In this document: positions 1 to 7,279 of the stretch, in pieces | How the letters are laid out: each line of letters opens with the position of its first letter | Numbering within the stretch: position 1 is the stretch's first letter | Position numbers and translations under genes: made by a program | NCBI GenBank assembly: GCA_002309335.1 | Contig: DBXH01000010.1 | Span: 8,518-23,546, forward strand | Length of the DNA stretch: 15,029 nucleotides | Source of the DNA: Bacteroidales bacterium UBA1217 | GTDB lineage: Bacteria; Bacteroidota; Bacteroidia; Bacteroidales; P3 | Reading direction: 5' to 3' | The notes under the pieces: generated by a model | The model's database searches: none | What the model saw: the letters and a program-made list of their open reading frames with translations, nothing else | Told to the model about the DNA's origin: nothing

Positions 1-476
1 ATGTCGCAGTCGATAAGTTCAAGCTCCAGCTCGTCCATATCGATGTCGTCGCGCCAAGCGACGACGAAGCTGCACTTGCGTTCAAAAAGGAAGTCGTTCA
101 TACCCATCGTGCCCAACTCGCCCTTGCCGCGCACGAAGGCGGCGCGGATGTTGGCGACAGTACGCGTAGGGTTGTCGGTGGCCGTTTCGACCACGAAGGC
201 GGTGCCGTGAGGACCTTTGCCGTCATATACTACTTCCTTGTAGGCCGACTTGTCCTTTTCGGTGGCGCGTTTGATGGCGCGTTCCACGTTCTCCTTGGGC
301 ATACTCTCGCTCTTGGCGGTCTGCATCAGCAGTCGCAGGCGGAGGTTGCTCGATGGGTCAGGGCCGCCGGCAAGGACGGCCAGTTCTATCTCTTTTCCAA
401 TCTTGGTGAAGGTGCGGGCCATATGTCCCCACCGTTTCAGTTTTCTAGCTTTGCGGTATTCAAATGCTCTTCCCAT
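1..476 (-). CDS. yebC: YebC/PmpR-family regulatory or translation factor (C-terminus outside window)
   Basis: The reading frame opens at position 476 on the minus strand and runs off the left edge, so only the first 158 residues are seen of a family usually about 240 long. The start MGRAFEYRKARK and the stretch ESMPKENVERAIKRA followed by VVYDGKGPHG and VVETATDNPTRTVANIR are characteristic of YebC. Known family members are cytosolic; they have been described as DNA-binding regulators and more recently as translation factors that help ribosomes through proline-rich stretches. I cannot say which role applies here. The start is secure because MGRAFEYRKA is the canonical family N-terminus. Just upstream lie 9-bp tandem repeats and two hairpins; no standard promoter is seen there. 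It follows the M3 peptidase on the same strand, 198 bp downstream of it. Confidence 0.95.
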   Translation of the reverse strand, partial: MGRAFEYRKARKLKRWGHMARTFTKIGKEIELAVLAGGPDPSSNLRLRLLMQTAKSESMPKENVERAIKRATEKDKSAYKEVVYDGKGPHGTAFVVETATDNPTRTVANIRAAFVRGKGELGTMGMNDFLFERKCSFVVAWRDDIDMDELELELIDCD

Positions 477-513
477 TGGGTAAAGGTTAATAGGGGTTAA
501 AAGGGTTGAAAGG

Positions 514-549
514 GTTTTAAAGGTTTTAAAGGTTTTAAGGGTTTTAAGG
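514..549. repeat. Four 9-bp tandem repeats upstream of yebC
   Basis: Four head-to-tail copies of GTTTTAARG occupy this stretch: two copies of gttttaaag followed by two of gttttaagg. Looser AAGG/GGGTT-rich variants continue on both sides, from about 481 to 565. The block sits 38 bp upstream of the yebC start codon, so it lies in or near its 5' untranslated region. No function is evident from the sequence. It could be slippage-prone DNA or a repeated protein-binding site. Confidence 0.8.
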
Positions 550-577
550 GGTGAAGGGGTGAAGGTTGGAGATGGTG

Positions 578-599
578 GGGCGTACACAGGGGTACGCCC
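578..599. repeat. Perfect 8-bp inverted repeat (GTAC-containing hairpin)
   Basis: The arms gggcgtac (578-585) and gtacgccc (592-599) are perfectly complementary around a 6-nt loop. A third GTAC follows at 600-603, which allows an alternative shorter fold. There is no T-run on either side, so it does not look like an ordinary intrinsic terminator. It lies between the M3 peptidase gene and yebC and may be a copy of a dispersed intergenic repeat. Confidence 0.7.
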
Positions 600-618
600 G
601 TACGGAATTGCTATTTCT

Positions 619-668
619 CGTTCTCCGTTTTATGCAGGCAGGATGCCTGCGCTCCATCGTTCTCCGTT
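619..668. repeat. REP-like element: 7-bp hairpin flanked by 11-bp direct repeats
   Basis: A perfect hairpin with arms gcaggca (634-640) and tgcctgc (644-650) and a 3-nt loop is flanked by identical direct repeats CGTTCTCCGTT at 619-629 and 658-668. A partial third copy runs on to the stop codon of the M3 peptidase gene. GC-rich short hairpins of this kind are often dispersed intergenic repeats; that this one is repeated elsewhere in the genome is inference. Confidence 0.6.
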
Positions 669-674
669 CTCCGT

Positions 675-2786
675 TTAATTGAGTCCTCTGTTGCGTTTCA
701 AGGGTTCGACGCTGGGCTCTTTGCCGCGGAAGTCGATGTACATCTTCATCGGGTCGATGGTGTTGCCGTGCGACAGCAGGAAGCGGAACTTCTTGGCCAG
801 CTCAGGATTGTAGAGGTCGCCGCTCTCGCGGAAGGCCTCGAATGCGTCGGCGTCGAGGATGGCTGTCCAGGTGTAACTGTAATAGCCTGCCGAGTATCCG
901 CCGCTGAAGATGTGCTGGAAATAAGGACTTTTGTAGCGGCTGATAATCTCAGGGATGAGGCCTATCTTCGCCATTGCCTGGTCTTCGAAGTCGGGCAGCA
1001 CAATCTTGGTGGGCTTGGTGATGCTGTGGTAGTCCATATCAAGCAGCGATGCGGCAAGCAACTCAGTGTTGATGAAGCCCTGTCCGTAGGTGGCAGCGGC
1101 AGCGATTTTTGTAATCAAGCTGTCGGGGATGGCCTCGCCGGTCAGATAATGCTTTGCGTATTCCTTCATCACCTGCGGATGGCGGCACCAGTTTTCCATT
1201 ACCTGGCTGGGCATCTCGACGAAGTCGCGCGGTACGTTGGTGCCGCTCAGCGAACGGTAGTGGCACTGGCTCAGCATCCCGTGCAGGCAGTGGCCGAACT
1301 CGTGGAAGAGGGTCTCGCTCTCGTCGAAGTTGAGCAGCGACGGTTTGTCTTTGGTGGGCTTGGAGAAGTTGCACACCATCGAGATGATAGGAATGACGTT
1401 GTTGCCGTCCTTGTCTTCATATTGTTCGCGGAAGTTGGTCATCCATGCACCGCTGCGTTTGCTCTCGCGCGGGAAGAAGTCCATATAGAGGATGGCGATG
1501 ACATTGTCGCCGTCGAGCACCTCATAGCTAATGGCTTCCGGGTGATACTTGGGCAGGTCGTCATTCTCGCGGAAGGTGATGCCGTAAAGCTTGTTGGCAA
1601 CGTCGAAGGCACCCTGGCGCACACGCTCGAGCGGGAAATAGGGGCGTATCACCTCTTCGTCAAGGCTGTAGCGCTCGGCGCGCAGTTTCTCGCAGTAGTA
1701 GCGCCAATCCCAAGGCTGCAGTTTCTCGCCGGGATGGTCTTTCTCAAGCATCTTCTGATATTCGTCGCGCTCCTGTTTGGCTTTCTTTAAAGCTGGTGTC
1801 CAAAGATCCATAAGACATTTGTAGACAGCTTCGGGGGTCTTGGCGAGGCAGTCGTCGAGGGTGTAGGCGGCGTGGCTTTCGAAACCCAGAATCTGGGCTC
1901 GCTCCAGGCGCAGGTTGACGATGCTGTCGATGATGGCGCTGTTGTCGTACTTGCTCCCAGGTATGCAGCGGAAAGCGTAGTTTTCCCACATAAGTTTGCG
2001 CATCTCGCGGTCGTTGCAGTTCTGCATAAAAGGCTCCCAACTGGGCATATGGAGTGTGAATTTGTAGGCTTCCTTGCAGCTGGTATCGGCTTCGGCAGCT
2101 TCCTTTGCTGCTGCCAGCTGGCCGTCGGTGAGACCCAAGTTTTTAACCTGCTCTTCGTTGAGAGTCAATGATATATCATTGGTTGCCTTCAGCACGTTGT
2201 TGCCGAAACGAAGCGTCAGCGACGACAGCAGGCTGTTGATTTCGCGGAAACGATCCTGTTTGTCGGCGGGGATGTTGGCGCCATTGCGTACAAAGTTCTT
2301 GTAGGTCTCCTCCAGCAAGCGTGGCTGTTCGCCGGTCAGCCCGAGACTTTCGCGCTGGTCGTAGACGGCCTTGACGCGCTCGAAGAGTTTGGCGTTGAGC
2401 ATAATGTCGTCGCCGTGGGCGGCCAGTTTGGGCGATACCTCTTCGGCAATCTTCTCCATCTCTTTCGAGTTGATGCACTCCGACAGGTTGAAGAACACGG
2501 CGCTGACCTCGTTAAGCAGGGCTCCGCTCTGTTCCAAAGCCTCAATAGTGTTCTCGAAGGTTGGAGCTTCGGGGTTGTTGACGATGGCGTCGATTTCGGC
2601 CTTTTGCTGTTTCATACCCTCCTCGAAAGCCGGCATATAATGCTCGGGCTTTATTTTCTCAAAGTCGGGAATGTTGTAAGGCGTGTTCCATTCGCCGAAG
2701 AAAGGATTGTCCATAGATTGTTTGTTTTTGCAGGCCGTAGTCAGCAGCAATGCCGCACAGCCGATGATAAGTAAGTTTTTTTTCAT
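675..2786 (-). CDS. dcp: M3-family dipeptidyl carboxypeptidase (Dcp-like), lipoprotein
   Basis: This 703-residue protein has the M3 zinc-peptidase signature HEFGH at residues 495-499 and the downstream FVEMPSQ segment, whose Glu524 is the expected third zinc ligand. The surrounding LSGTNVPRDF and the GYSAGYYSYTWT segment near the C-terminus also fit Dcp rather than other M3 peptidases. Dcp removes dipeptides from the C-termini of short peptides. Length is close to E. coli Dcp (681) plus a signal. The N-terminus MKKNLLIIGCAALLLTTAC is a lipoprotein signal with Cys19 as the probable lipidated residue. The following KNKQ lacks the acidic surface-export signal, so I infer a periplasm-facing lipoprotein. 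It starts 30 nt after the thioredoxin-like gene on the same strand with no promoter in between, which suggests one transcript. All key catalytic residues are present. Confidence 0.95.
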   Translation of the reverse strand: MKKNLLIIGCAALLLTTACKNKQSMDNPFFGEWNTPYNIPDFEKIKPEHYMPAFEEGMKQQKAEIDAIVNNPEAPTFENTIEALEQSGALLNEVSAVFFNLSECINSKEMEKIAEEVSPKLAAHGDDIMLNAKLFERVKAVYDQRESLGLTGEQPRLLEETYKNFVRNGANIPADKQDRFREINSLLSSLTLRFGNNVLKATNDISLTLNEEQVKNLGLTDGQLAAAKEAAEADTSCKEAYKFTLHMPSWEPFMQNCNDREMRKLMWENYAFRCIPGSKYDNSAIIDSIVNLRLERAQILGFESHAAYTLDDCLAKTPEAVYKCLMDLWTPALKKAKQERDEYQKMLEKDHPGEKLQPWDWRYYCEKLRAERYSLDEEVIRPYFPLERVRQGAFDVANKLYGITFRENDDLPKYHPEAISYEVLDGDNVIAILYMDFFPRESKRSGAWMTNFREQYEDKDGNNVIPIISMVCNFSKPTKDKPSLLNFDESETLFHEFGHCLHGMLSQCHYRSLSGTNVPRDFVEMPSQVMENWCRHPQVMKEYAKHYLTGEAIPDSLITKIAAAATYGQGFINTELLAASLLDMDYHSITKPTKIVLPDFEDQAMAKIGLIPEIISRYKSPYFQHIFSGGYSAGYYSYTWTAILDADAFEAFRESGDLYNPELAKKFRFLLSHGNTIDPMKMYIDFRGKEPSVEPLKRNRGLN

Positions 2787-2816
2787 TATGATTGAACGAT
2801 TTGATTATTATTCAAT

Positions 2817-4253
2817 TTACTCGATCTTCTCCAAATACTTTATAACCTCCTCAAATGACTCAGCGTTAAGCTTTTTGGCTAGAATCTTCTTGTCTTTGTC
2901 CAGCAGATAAATTTGCGGAGTAGTCTCAATGTCATATACTTCGTGCCAGTCGATGTTGGCCTCGCCGCCGTCTATGTTCAGCCATTTCAGGTTGTTGTTC
3001 TTGATGAACTCTTGCCATTTGGGACGAGTGGCGTCATCGGGTTCGCTGAGGATGGCATAGGTGGCTATGTCGCATTTGTCTCTGTATTTGGCATAGCGTT
3101 TGTAGAGATCGGGGATTATCGTTTTGCAATGTCCGCAGGTCGGCGACCAGAATACCAGCAGGGTGTATTTGTTCTGTGGGGTGTAGAGGTCGTGCCACAT
3201 ACCTTTGTCGTCTTTCATAATCAACTGCGGAGCGGGCTTGCCAATAAGCAGTTTCTCCCATTTGTCGGCGCGTTTCACGTTCATATCCACAGTGCTAGGC
3301 GACATCCATTCGCATAGGCCTGGTTCAATGTAGCGCTTCACCAGATGAACATACACCTCGTCGTAGCTCATAACGTTGCTTTGCAGATACTTCTCGGCGA
3401 GGGTGTGTACCAGGTAGCGGAAGTTCTCCTTCGACGGCCGGGCCTTGTCGATCAGCGGGTCGATGTATTTGATTATTATATCGGGAGGTGCATTCTTGAG
3501 GTATTGGTCGAGATAGCGGTCAAGGCGTTGTTTGAAGACCGTCATCGGGGTGCGAATCAAAGCGTCGTCGTCAAGGCGCGAGTGGTCGAAATAGTGTTCC
3601 ATAAAGTATTCCCAACGCTCCTTGTCGCTCAGCTTCTTGCCCTCCTTGTCGGTAGTGGGCACATCCGGGTCGCGGGTGGCGTTCATCAGCATAGCCAGCA
3701 GGCTGTTGGGGTTGTTGTCGATATAGGCGTATTTGATGCTGTCCATGCGCAAGAACTGTTTGCGTTTGAAGTCCGCAAATGCGGCGCTGTCCGTCATAGC
3801 GGCTTTGGCCGAGTCGATGGCGCGGTAGATGGCGCGGTTGGTCTTGTGGAAGTCGAACAGCAGTTTGTTCTCCTTCGAGCCTTTAACAATCATATTGCTC
3901 TGCCATCCAGGTTCTTCAGTATCGAAATGGAAGTCGAGTTTCTCGTTGTTGTACACCGCAAATTCAACGTATGTACCCGCAGGGTTTACGAAGAAATAGA
4001 GGCCCGGCTTCAGCACCGCCTCCTTGTCCTCGAACACAAACATCCCCTTGGGTGATATGCGCGCCGTGTCGAACGAGTAGGTGCCTCCGGCGTAATAGTT
4101 GCCCAGATACATCACGCTGTCCGTGTTGCCGTATATGAATAATGTAAAGCGGTAGCCTTTGTGAGGTTCTTTCTTGCCGCGTCCAGCTTGAGCCTCCTGC
4201 ATACCGAGTAGCAGGACCAGGAGGGTTAGGATGGTCAGATAGATGCGTTTCAT
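2817..4253 (-). CDS. Periplasmic TlpA-like thioredoxin-fold protein (DUF4369/DUF5106-like N-terminus)
   Basis: A 478-residue secreted protein. Residues 1-23 form a signal peptide ending AQA. Residues about 33-130 resemble the beta-rich DUF4369 domain found in front of many Bacteroidota thioredoxins, and the helical middle (about 200-320) resembles DUF5106; both assignments are from pattern recall. The C-terminal 130 residues are a thioredoxin fold: LLVFWSPTCGHCK places the redox pair at Cys373 and Cys376, and the cis-proline is Pro446 in TTPQIYLL. Such proteins reduce or exchange disulfides in the periplasm; the partner is unknown. The active-site pair is intact, so catalytic activity is plausible. 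It is probably the first gene of a two-gene unit with the M3 peptidase. I saw no standard TAnnTTTG promoter in the 200 bp upstream. Confidence 0.9.
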   Translation of the reverse strand: MKRIYLTILTLLVLLLGMQEAQAGRGKKEPHKGYRFTLFIYGNTDSVMYLGNYYAGGTYSFDTARISPKGMFVFEDKEAVLKPGLYFFVNPAGTYVEFAVYNNEKLDFHFDTEEPGWQSNMIVKGSKENKLLFDFHKTNRAIYRAIDSAKAAMTDSAAFADFKRKQFLRMDSIKYAYIDNNPNSLLAMLMNATRDPDVPTTDKEGKKLSDKERWEYFMEHYFDHSRLDDDALIRTPMTVFKQRLDRYLDQYLKNAPPDIIIKYIDPLIDKARPSKENFRYLVHTLAEKYLQSNVMSYDEVYVHLVKRYIEPGLCEWMSPSTVDMNVKRADKWEKLLIGKPAPQLIMKDDKGMWHDLYTPQNKYTLLVFWSPTCGHCKTIIPDLYKRYAKYRDKCDIATYAILSEPDDATRPKWQEFIKNNNLKWLNIDGGEANIDWHEVYDIETTPQIYLLDKDKKILAKKLNAESFEEVIKYLEKIE

Positions 4254-4388
4254 TTCTTCAATTTCTTATGATTCTGTTGCCTATATAGTAGATTTCGGGC
4301 GTCGAAAAGTTTTAAAATTATAGTTAAAAAAATATAAAAATGCATTGCTGCATTTCATATATAACGCACAAAACACAAAAATCGTGTA

Positions 4389-4415
4389 GGAGAGTGAAAA
4401 AATATTTCACTCTCC
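4389..4415 (-). terminator. Hairpin terminator candidate after the M6-like protease gene
   Basis: A perfect 11-bp inverted repeat (ggagagtgaaa / tttcactctcc) with a 5-nt loop lies 41 bp after the stop codon of the minus-strand protease gene. Read on the minus strand it is followed by a broken T-rich stretch (an ATTTTTG run about eight bases on) rather than a clean U-tract, so termination may be moderate. It also separates this gene from the thioredoxin-like gene. Confidence 0.6.
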
Positions 4416-4456
4416 ACTCAACATCCGCTCCACGCTTGCTATGCGGGCAGGAGCTG

Positions 4457-6010
4457 TCACTTTGTCACCACCACGCGGCGTGCAGGAGTGTTGCCGACTT
4501 TGACAATATACACGCCGGCAGAGGCCACCGCCAGCGATGCCTGCGTGCCGTTGGTTGTCGTGCTGGCTACGCAGCGACCCATAATGTCGTATACATTCAC
4601 ATTAACAGGCTTGGCCGACTGAGTGTCGACGATGATGCGGCCTCCACGGGCGTAGACAATAGGTTCAGACGCTTGCGTGGCATCTATCTCCTCGCGTGGA
4701 GTCAGGAAATGCACGTGGAAGGTGAGCTCCGTGCCGTTCTCGCAGATATCGGTAATCACAAAACTTGTGTCGGGTGTGCCGTCGGTCAGGTAGGGGTGAG
4801 GGTCGGTGTCAGGTCCGAAGGAGGTCTTGCCTATAGCTTGGCTGAAAAAGGCACAGAAAATGTACCCGTCAACGGTGTCGATGTCGCTGCCCGGTCGGAA
4901 AATCCAGTACTGGTGGGCCTGGGTGTGGAAGTCGAAGAAGGCGTTGGCAAACATACCGTTGTAGTTGAGAGGCACGGTGTCGTTCCATCGTGCCGCAACA
5001 AGGCCGGTGCCGGGAATGCCGCTCTCGAAGGGGTCCTCCTGGCGGCGGTATTCGAAGACGAACCACTGGTTGGGGTCGATGGCCGAGCGGATGTAGTAGC
5101 AGTTCTGCGAGGCGCTCGAACCCACGCTGCGCAGCGTATAGTCGCCGTCAGCGGTAATCTCGATGGGGTCGTCGGCCACGTGTAGTATCTTGCTCTTCAA
5201 TATGGCCGCCGTTTGGTTGGGAACATAGTCATAATGCATCATATCCCAGCTGAAGGCGGGATTGACATCGTTGTAGTAGAGGTAATGGTACAGGTCGGGC
5301 AGATTCAGCGAGTGCCCCATCTCGTGGCGGAACACGTGGGCGGAGAAAAGGTCTGCGCCGCCACCCTCAAACTCGAAGTTGAAGGTGTTGGGACGTATGC
5401 CGTTGATTGATACGGAGTAATCCAGCGAGTCGTGCGGAAAAAACTCCATATGGGGCCAAAGTATCGAGGCCCACTCGCCCACGTCGCCCTTGACGATGAA
5501 GCTGATGTTGTCGATGTCGCCGTCACCGTCGCCGTCGAGCACCACGTTCGGGTCCACCAGATGCAGCGAGTCGACATAGCGTACAACGCGCCCCAGCAGC
5601 TGAGCCTCGCGGTTCGAAACCCCCATAAACGGCTGCTCCCAGGGATGGTAGCCGATGGGGTTTTCAATGTTGTCGTAGGGCTGGAAGTAGCAGCGCGGCA
5701 TCGGGTCGGTGTAGGAAACTATCACACCGTTCTGTATATTGTTGGTGTAGACGGTGTTGTAATGAATGTTGCCGTATGAGAGAGCATCGTAGAAGTTGTA
5801 AATGCTCAGGTAGCCGGGGGTGCGGCCGTTGAACATCGAGTCGATTTTGGCAAAAGAGTGGTTTATCTCGTCGTCGTCGGCAAAGCGCAGAAAGATGACA
5901 AGGTTGGTCAATTCGCGCGTTTCCACTTGCGCTTTCGCTCCGCAAGGGATAATGAATAATGCCGCCAATAATAAGCGAACCAGTGTGTTGAGGGTATTCT
6001 TTGTTTTCAT
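4457..6010 (-). CDS. Secreted M6-like metalloprotease with type A T9SS sorting domain
   Basis: From the chosen start the protein has 517 residues. Residues 1-27 are a signal peptide ending AKAQ. The motif HEMGHSLNLPDLY begins at His229 and matches the zinc site of M6 (immune inhibitor A-like) peptidases. The upstream DGDGDGDIDNISF (about 160-171) and the downstream SWDMMHYD Met-turn are also typical of M6. The last 75 residues (PVNVNVYDIMGRCV through YIVKVGNTPARRVVVTK) match the type A T9SS C-terminal sorting domain, which directs proteins across the outer membrane and is cleaved or swapped for surface attachment. An in-frame start at 6073 exists, but a promoter -7 element at 6032-6039 lies inside that extension and the signal peptide begins at 6010, so 6010 is preferred. 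Substrate is unknown. Extracellular proteolysis is inferred from the family. Confidence 0.9.
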   Translation of the reverse strand: MKTKNTLNTLVRLLLAALFIIPCGAKAQVETRELTNLVIFLRFADDDEINHSFAKIDSMFNGRTPGYLSIYNFYDALSYGNIHYNTVYTNNIQNGVIVSYTDPMPRCYFQPYDNIENPIGYHPWEQPFMGVSNREAQLLGRVVRYVDSLHLVDPNVVLDGDGDGDIDNISFIVKGDVGEWASILWPHMEFFPHDSLDYSVSINGIRPNTFNFEFEGGGADLFSAHVFRHEMGHSLNLPDLYHYLYYNDVNPAFSWDMMHYDYVPNQTAAILKSKILHVADDPIEITADGDYTLRSVGSSASQNCYYIRSAIDPNQWFVFEYRRQEDPFESGIPGTGLVAARWNDTVPLNYNGMFANAFFDFHTQAHQYWIFRPGSDIDTVDGYIFCAFFSQAIGKTSFGPDTDPHPYLTDGTPDTSFVITDICENGTELTFHVHFLTPREEIDATQASEPIVYARGGRIIVDTQSAKPVNVNVYDIMGRCVASTTTNGTQASLAVASAGVYIVKVGNTPARRVVVTK

Positions 6011-6031
6011 TATGGGTTTGTTTTTCGCCGG

Positions 6032-6039
6032 CAAAGATA
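6032..6039 (-). promoter_or_regulatory. Bacteroidota -7 promoter element for the M6-like protease
   Basis: On the minus strand this reads TATCTTTG, an exact match to TAnnTTTG, 21 nt before the start codon at 6010. Transcription would begin roughly 6-8 nt downstream, giving a very short leader. No clear TTTG -33 element is seen at the expected spacing. A 9-bp inverted repeat (6042-6068) covers the region between the two. Confidence 0.75.
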
Positions 6040-6198
6040 CAAAAAAATCCTGTTTTAGCGGATTTTTTCCCATCCTTCCTGAATATTGCTCCCCGCCGGC
6101 ACACGTCGTCCCCCGTTCCCTCTCCCTTCCCTCTATCTCAAAGTCGTACTATAATCTTACAAAAATTTTATCAAAGTTTACCATCGTAAAATTTAATA

Positions 6199-6231
6199 AA
6201 ACTTTGGTTAAACTTTGGTAAGGCTTTGGTA
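6199..6231. repeat. Three 11-bp direct repeats (AAACTTTGGTA)
   Basis: The units are aaactttggtt, aaactttggta and aggctttggta, head to tail without gaps. Eleven bases is close to one helical turn, so a protein bound to each would sit on the same face of the DNA. The inverted form caaagttta lies just upstream at 6172-6180. Operator function is inference. Confidence 0.65.
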
Positions 6232-6275
6232 AGTATTTGACCCTTGATTACCACATAGTTAAGGTAGCGCAAAAA

Positions 6276-6308
6276 TTGTCCTTTTTCAGAAGCTCCGAAA
6301 AAGGACAA
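6276..6308 (-). terminator. Orphan 12-bp hairpin with T-run on the minus strand
   Basis: Arms ttgtcctttttc (6276-6287) and gaaaaaggacaa (6297-6308) pair perfectly around a 9-nt loop. On the minus strand the hairpin is followed directly by five T residues, which is the form of an intrinsic terminator. No minus-strand gene lies upstream of it, so it would terminate either an unrecognised small RNA or antisense transcription from the right. It may instead be an operator or a remnant. Confidence 0.5.
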
Positions 6309-6491
6309 AATAGCACAGTAAATAGTTGTTGATTAGCGTATTGTCGCGAAATTCCGTTTTGGCAGGCACGGATCCGCCAGACTATTGTGTTTAGAGTCAT
6401 TCTTAAAACGCCTCGTTGTTAATATGACTCATAAATCGTATTAAACAAAATCAAAACGGATTTTAAAAAACTCTGTTTTCAAAAAAAGTTG

Positions 6492-6499
6492 TATCTTTG
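6492..6499 (+). promoter_or_regulatory. Bacteroidota -7 promoter element for the YD-repeat gene
   Basis: TATCTTTG matches TAnnTTTG exactly and lies 21 nt before the ATG at 6521. The -33 match is weak. A run of seven A residues lies at the position of the spacer. This element overlaps an in-frame TTG at 6497, so TTG cannot be the real start. Confidence 0.75.
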
Positions 6500-6520
6500 C
6501 ATTTTCAAAATATATGTAAT

Positions 6521-7279
6521 ATGAAATCTAAAGTTGTAATATTCACCGCTTTGTTTGTTGTACTCGGCGGTTTTGCAAAGGCTCAGCATTTCGCTACCGA
6601 CATTCAGGAAGAGCATTTGAAGGGCAGCGTCAAGTCGGTTCTGACTACGGTGCGCACGCCCCAGGGTCGCGTTGTGGGTCAGCCTAAACGCAACAATTTC
6701 AATCGTCAAGGGTATTTTACGCAGAACACATACTACGACACGATGGGCAACCCCGTTATCGTGGTAAGCTATACCTATGACAAGAAGAACCGCCTTGTGA
6801 AGGACACGAGGGCTCACGAGTCGAACAAAGAGTTGCTGTCGCAAACCATCTACAGTTATGACACGAGCAAAAACGCTATCGTGGCTGATATGTATGACAT
6901 TTCGGATTCGCTGACGGAGCGTACGGTGTATTATTTCGACAAGAAAAATGTACTTGAGAAGGTTTCTGTGTATGACGAATCGGACAAGATGCTGGCTTCG
7001 ACGCAGTATGAGTATAACAGCTACGGATTCCGCACGTTGGTGACATTCACCGAGGGCGAGGCGGGCATCTATAAGGGCACCGAGAAGTACCGTTTCGACA
7101 CCGATGGTTTCCTAACCGAGAAATGTTCTTATTACCTGACCACCCTTCGCCAGGCTTTCCTCTATACATTTTATTATGACGAGCAGGGCAACTGGACTCA
7201 GGCTTATGTCTATCACGTGACTCCGACCGACGGTTATCTCTATCAGGTGATAACACGCCAAATTTCTTATTACGAATAG
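6521..7279 (+). CDS. Secreted protein of seven YD-like (RHS-type) repeats
   Basis: A 252-residue protein with a signal peptide (residues 1-21, ending AKA). The mature part carries a repeated aromatic-x-aromatic-Asp/Asn motif, often followed by N or G a few residues on. The Asp/Asn positions are 61, 87, 114, 140, 166, 193 and 220, that is spacings of 26, 27, 26, 26, 27 and 27. Examples are YTYDKKNRL, YSYDTSKNA, YEYNSYGF, YRFDTDGFL and FYYDEQGNW. This resembles YD repeats of RHS/teneurin proteins, which form beta-strand shells, but the protein is too short for a full shell and has no toxin domain. It probably ends in the periplasm or at the cell surface. There is no sorting domain and no lipobox. 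I do not recognise a specific function. ATG 6521 is chosen because a promoter lies immediately upstream. Confidence 0.8.
   Translation: MKSKVVIFTALFVVLGGFAKAQHFATDIQEEHLKGSVKSVLTTVRTPQGRVVGQPKRNNFNRQGYFTQNTYYDTMGNPVIVVSYTYDKKNRLVKDTRAHESNKELLSQTIYSYDTSKNAIVADMYDISDSLTERTVYYFDKKNVLEKVSVYDESDKMLASTQYEYNSYGFRTLVTFTEGEAGIYKGTEKYRFDTDGFLTEKCSYYLTTLRQAFLYTFYYDEQGNWTQAYVYHVTPTDGYLYQVITRQISYYE

Larger units (their letters stand above)
6011..6520. other. 510-bp divergent intergenic region between the M6-like protease and the YD-repeat gene
   Basis: No coding region is supported here. It holds, from left to right: the minus-strand promoter; a 9-bp inverted repeat (6042-6050 / 6060-6068); a C/T-rich stretch at about 6090-6140; an A/T-rich part with an inverted pair caaagttta (6172-6180) and taaactttg (6209-6217); three 11-bp direct repeats (6199-6231); a 12-bp hairpin (6276-6308); an imperfect GC-rich hairpin around 6360-6378; and the plus-strand promoter at 6492-6499. 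The amount of structure is more than two promoters need. Confidence 0.7.

Noticed and set aside
481..565. CRISPR-like or telomere-like array
   Set aside because: Units are 9 bp without unique spacers, and no cas genes are nearby, so it is a simple tandem repeat.
768..1790. Long plus-strand open frame (340 residues) opposite the M3 peptidase gene
   Set aside because: It is a shadow of a well-supported gene with intact catalytic motifs. The translation has no recognisable domain and no promoter in front.
3345..4055. Plus-strand open frame (236 residues) opposite the thioredoxin-like gene
   Set aside because: Antisense shadow. The opposite strand has a signal peptide and an intact CGHC thioredoxin site.
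6011..6073. N-terminal extension of the M6-like protease to 6073
   Set aside because: The extension contains the promoter -7 element and precedes a complete signal peptide, so it is untranscribed or untranslated.
6360..6380. GC-rich imperfect hairpin (tggcagg / ccgcca)
   Set aside because: It has a mismatch, a short stem and no T-run. It resembles the hairpin at 634-650 only loosely, so I do not call it a separate element.
6497..6520. TTG start for the YD-repeat protein
   Set aside because: The TTG is part of TATCTTTG, the promoter itself. Translation from ATG 6521 gives a clean signal peptide.
6521..7279. RHS toxin or polymorphic toxin component
   Set aside because: Only 252 residues, with no RHS core box, no C-terminal toxin domain, and no immunity-like gene beside it.
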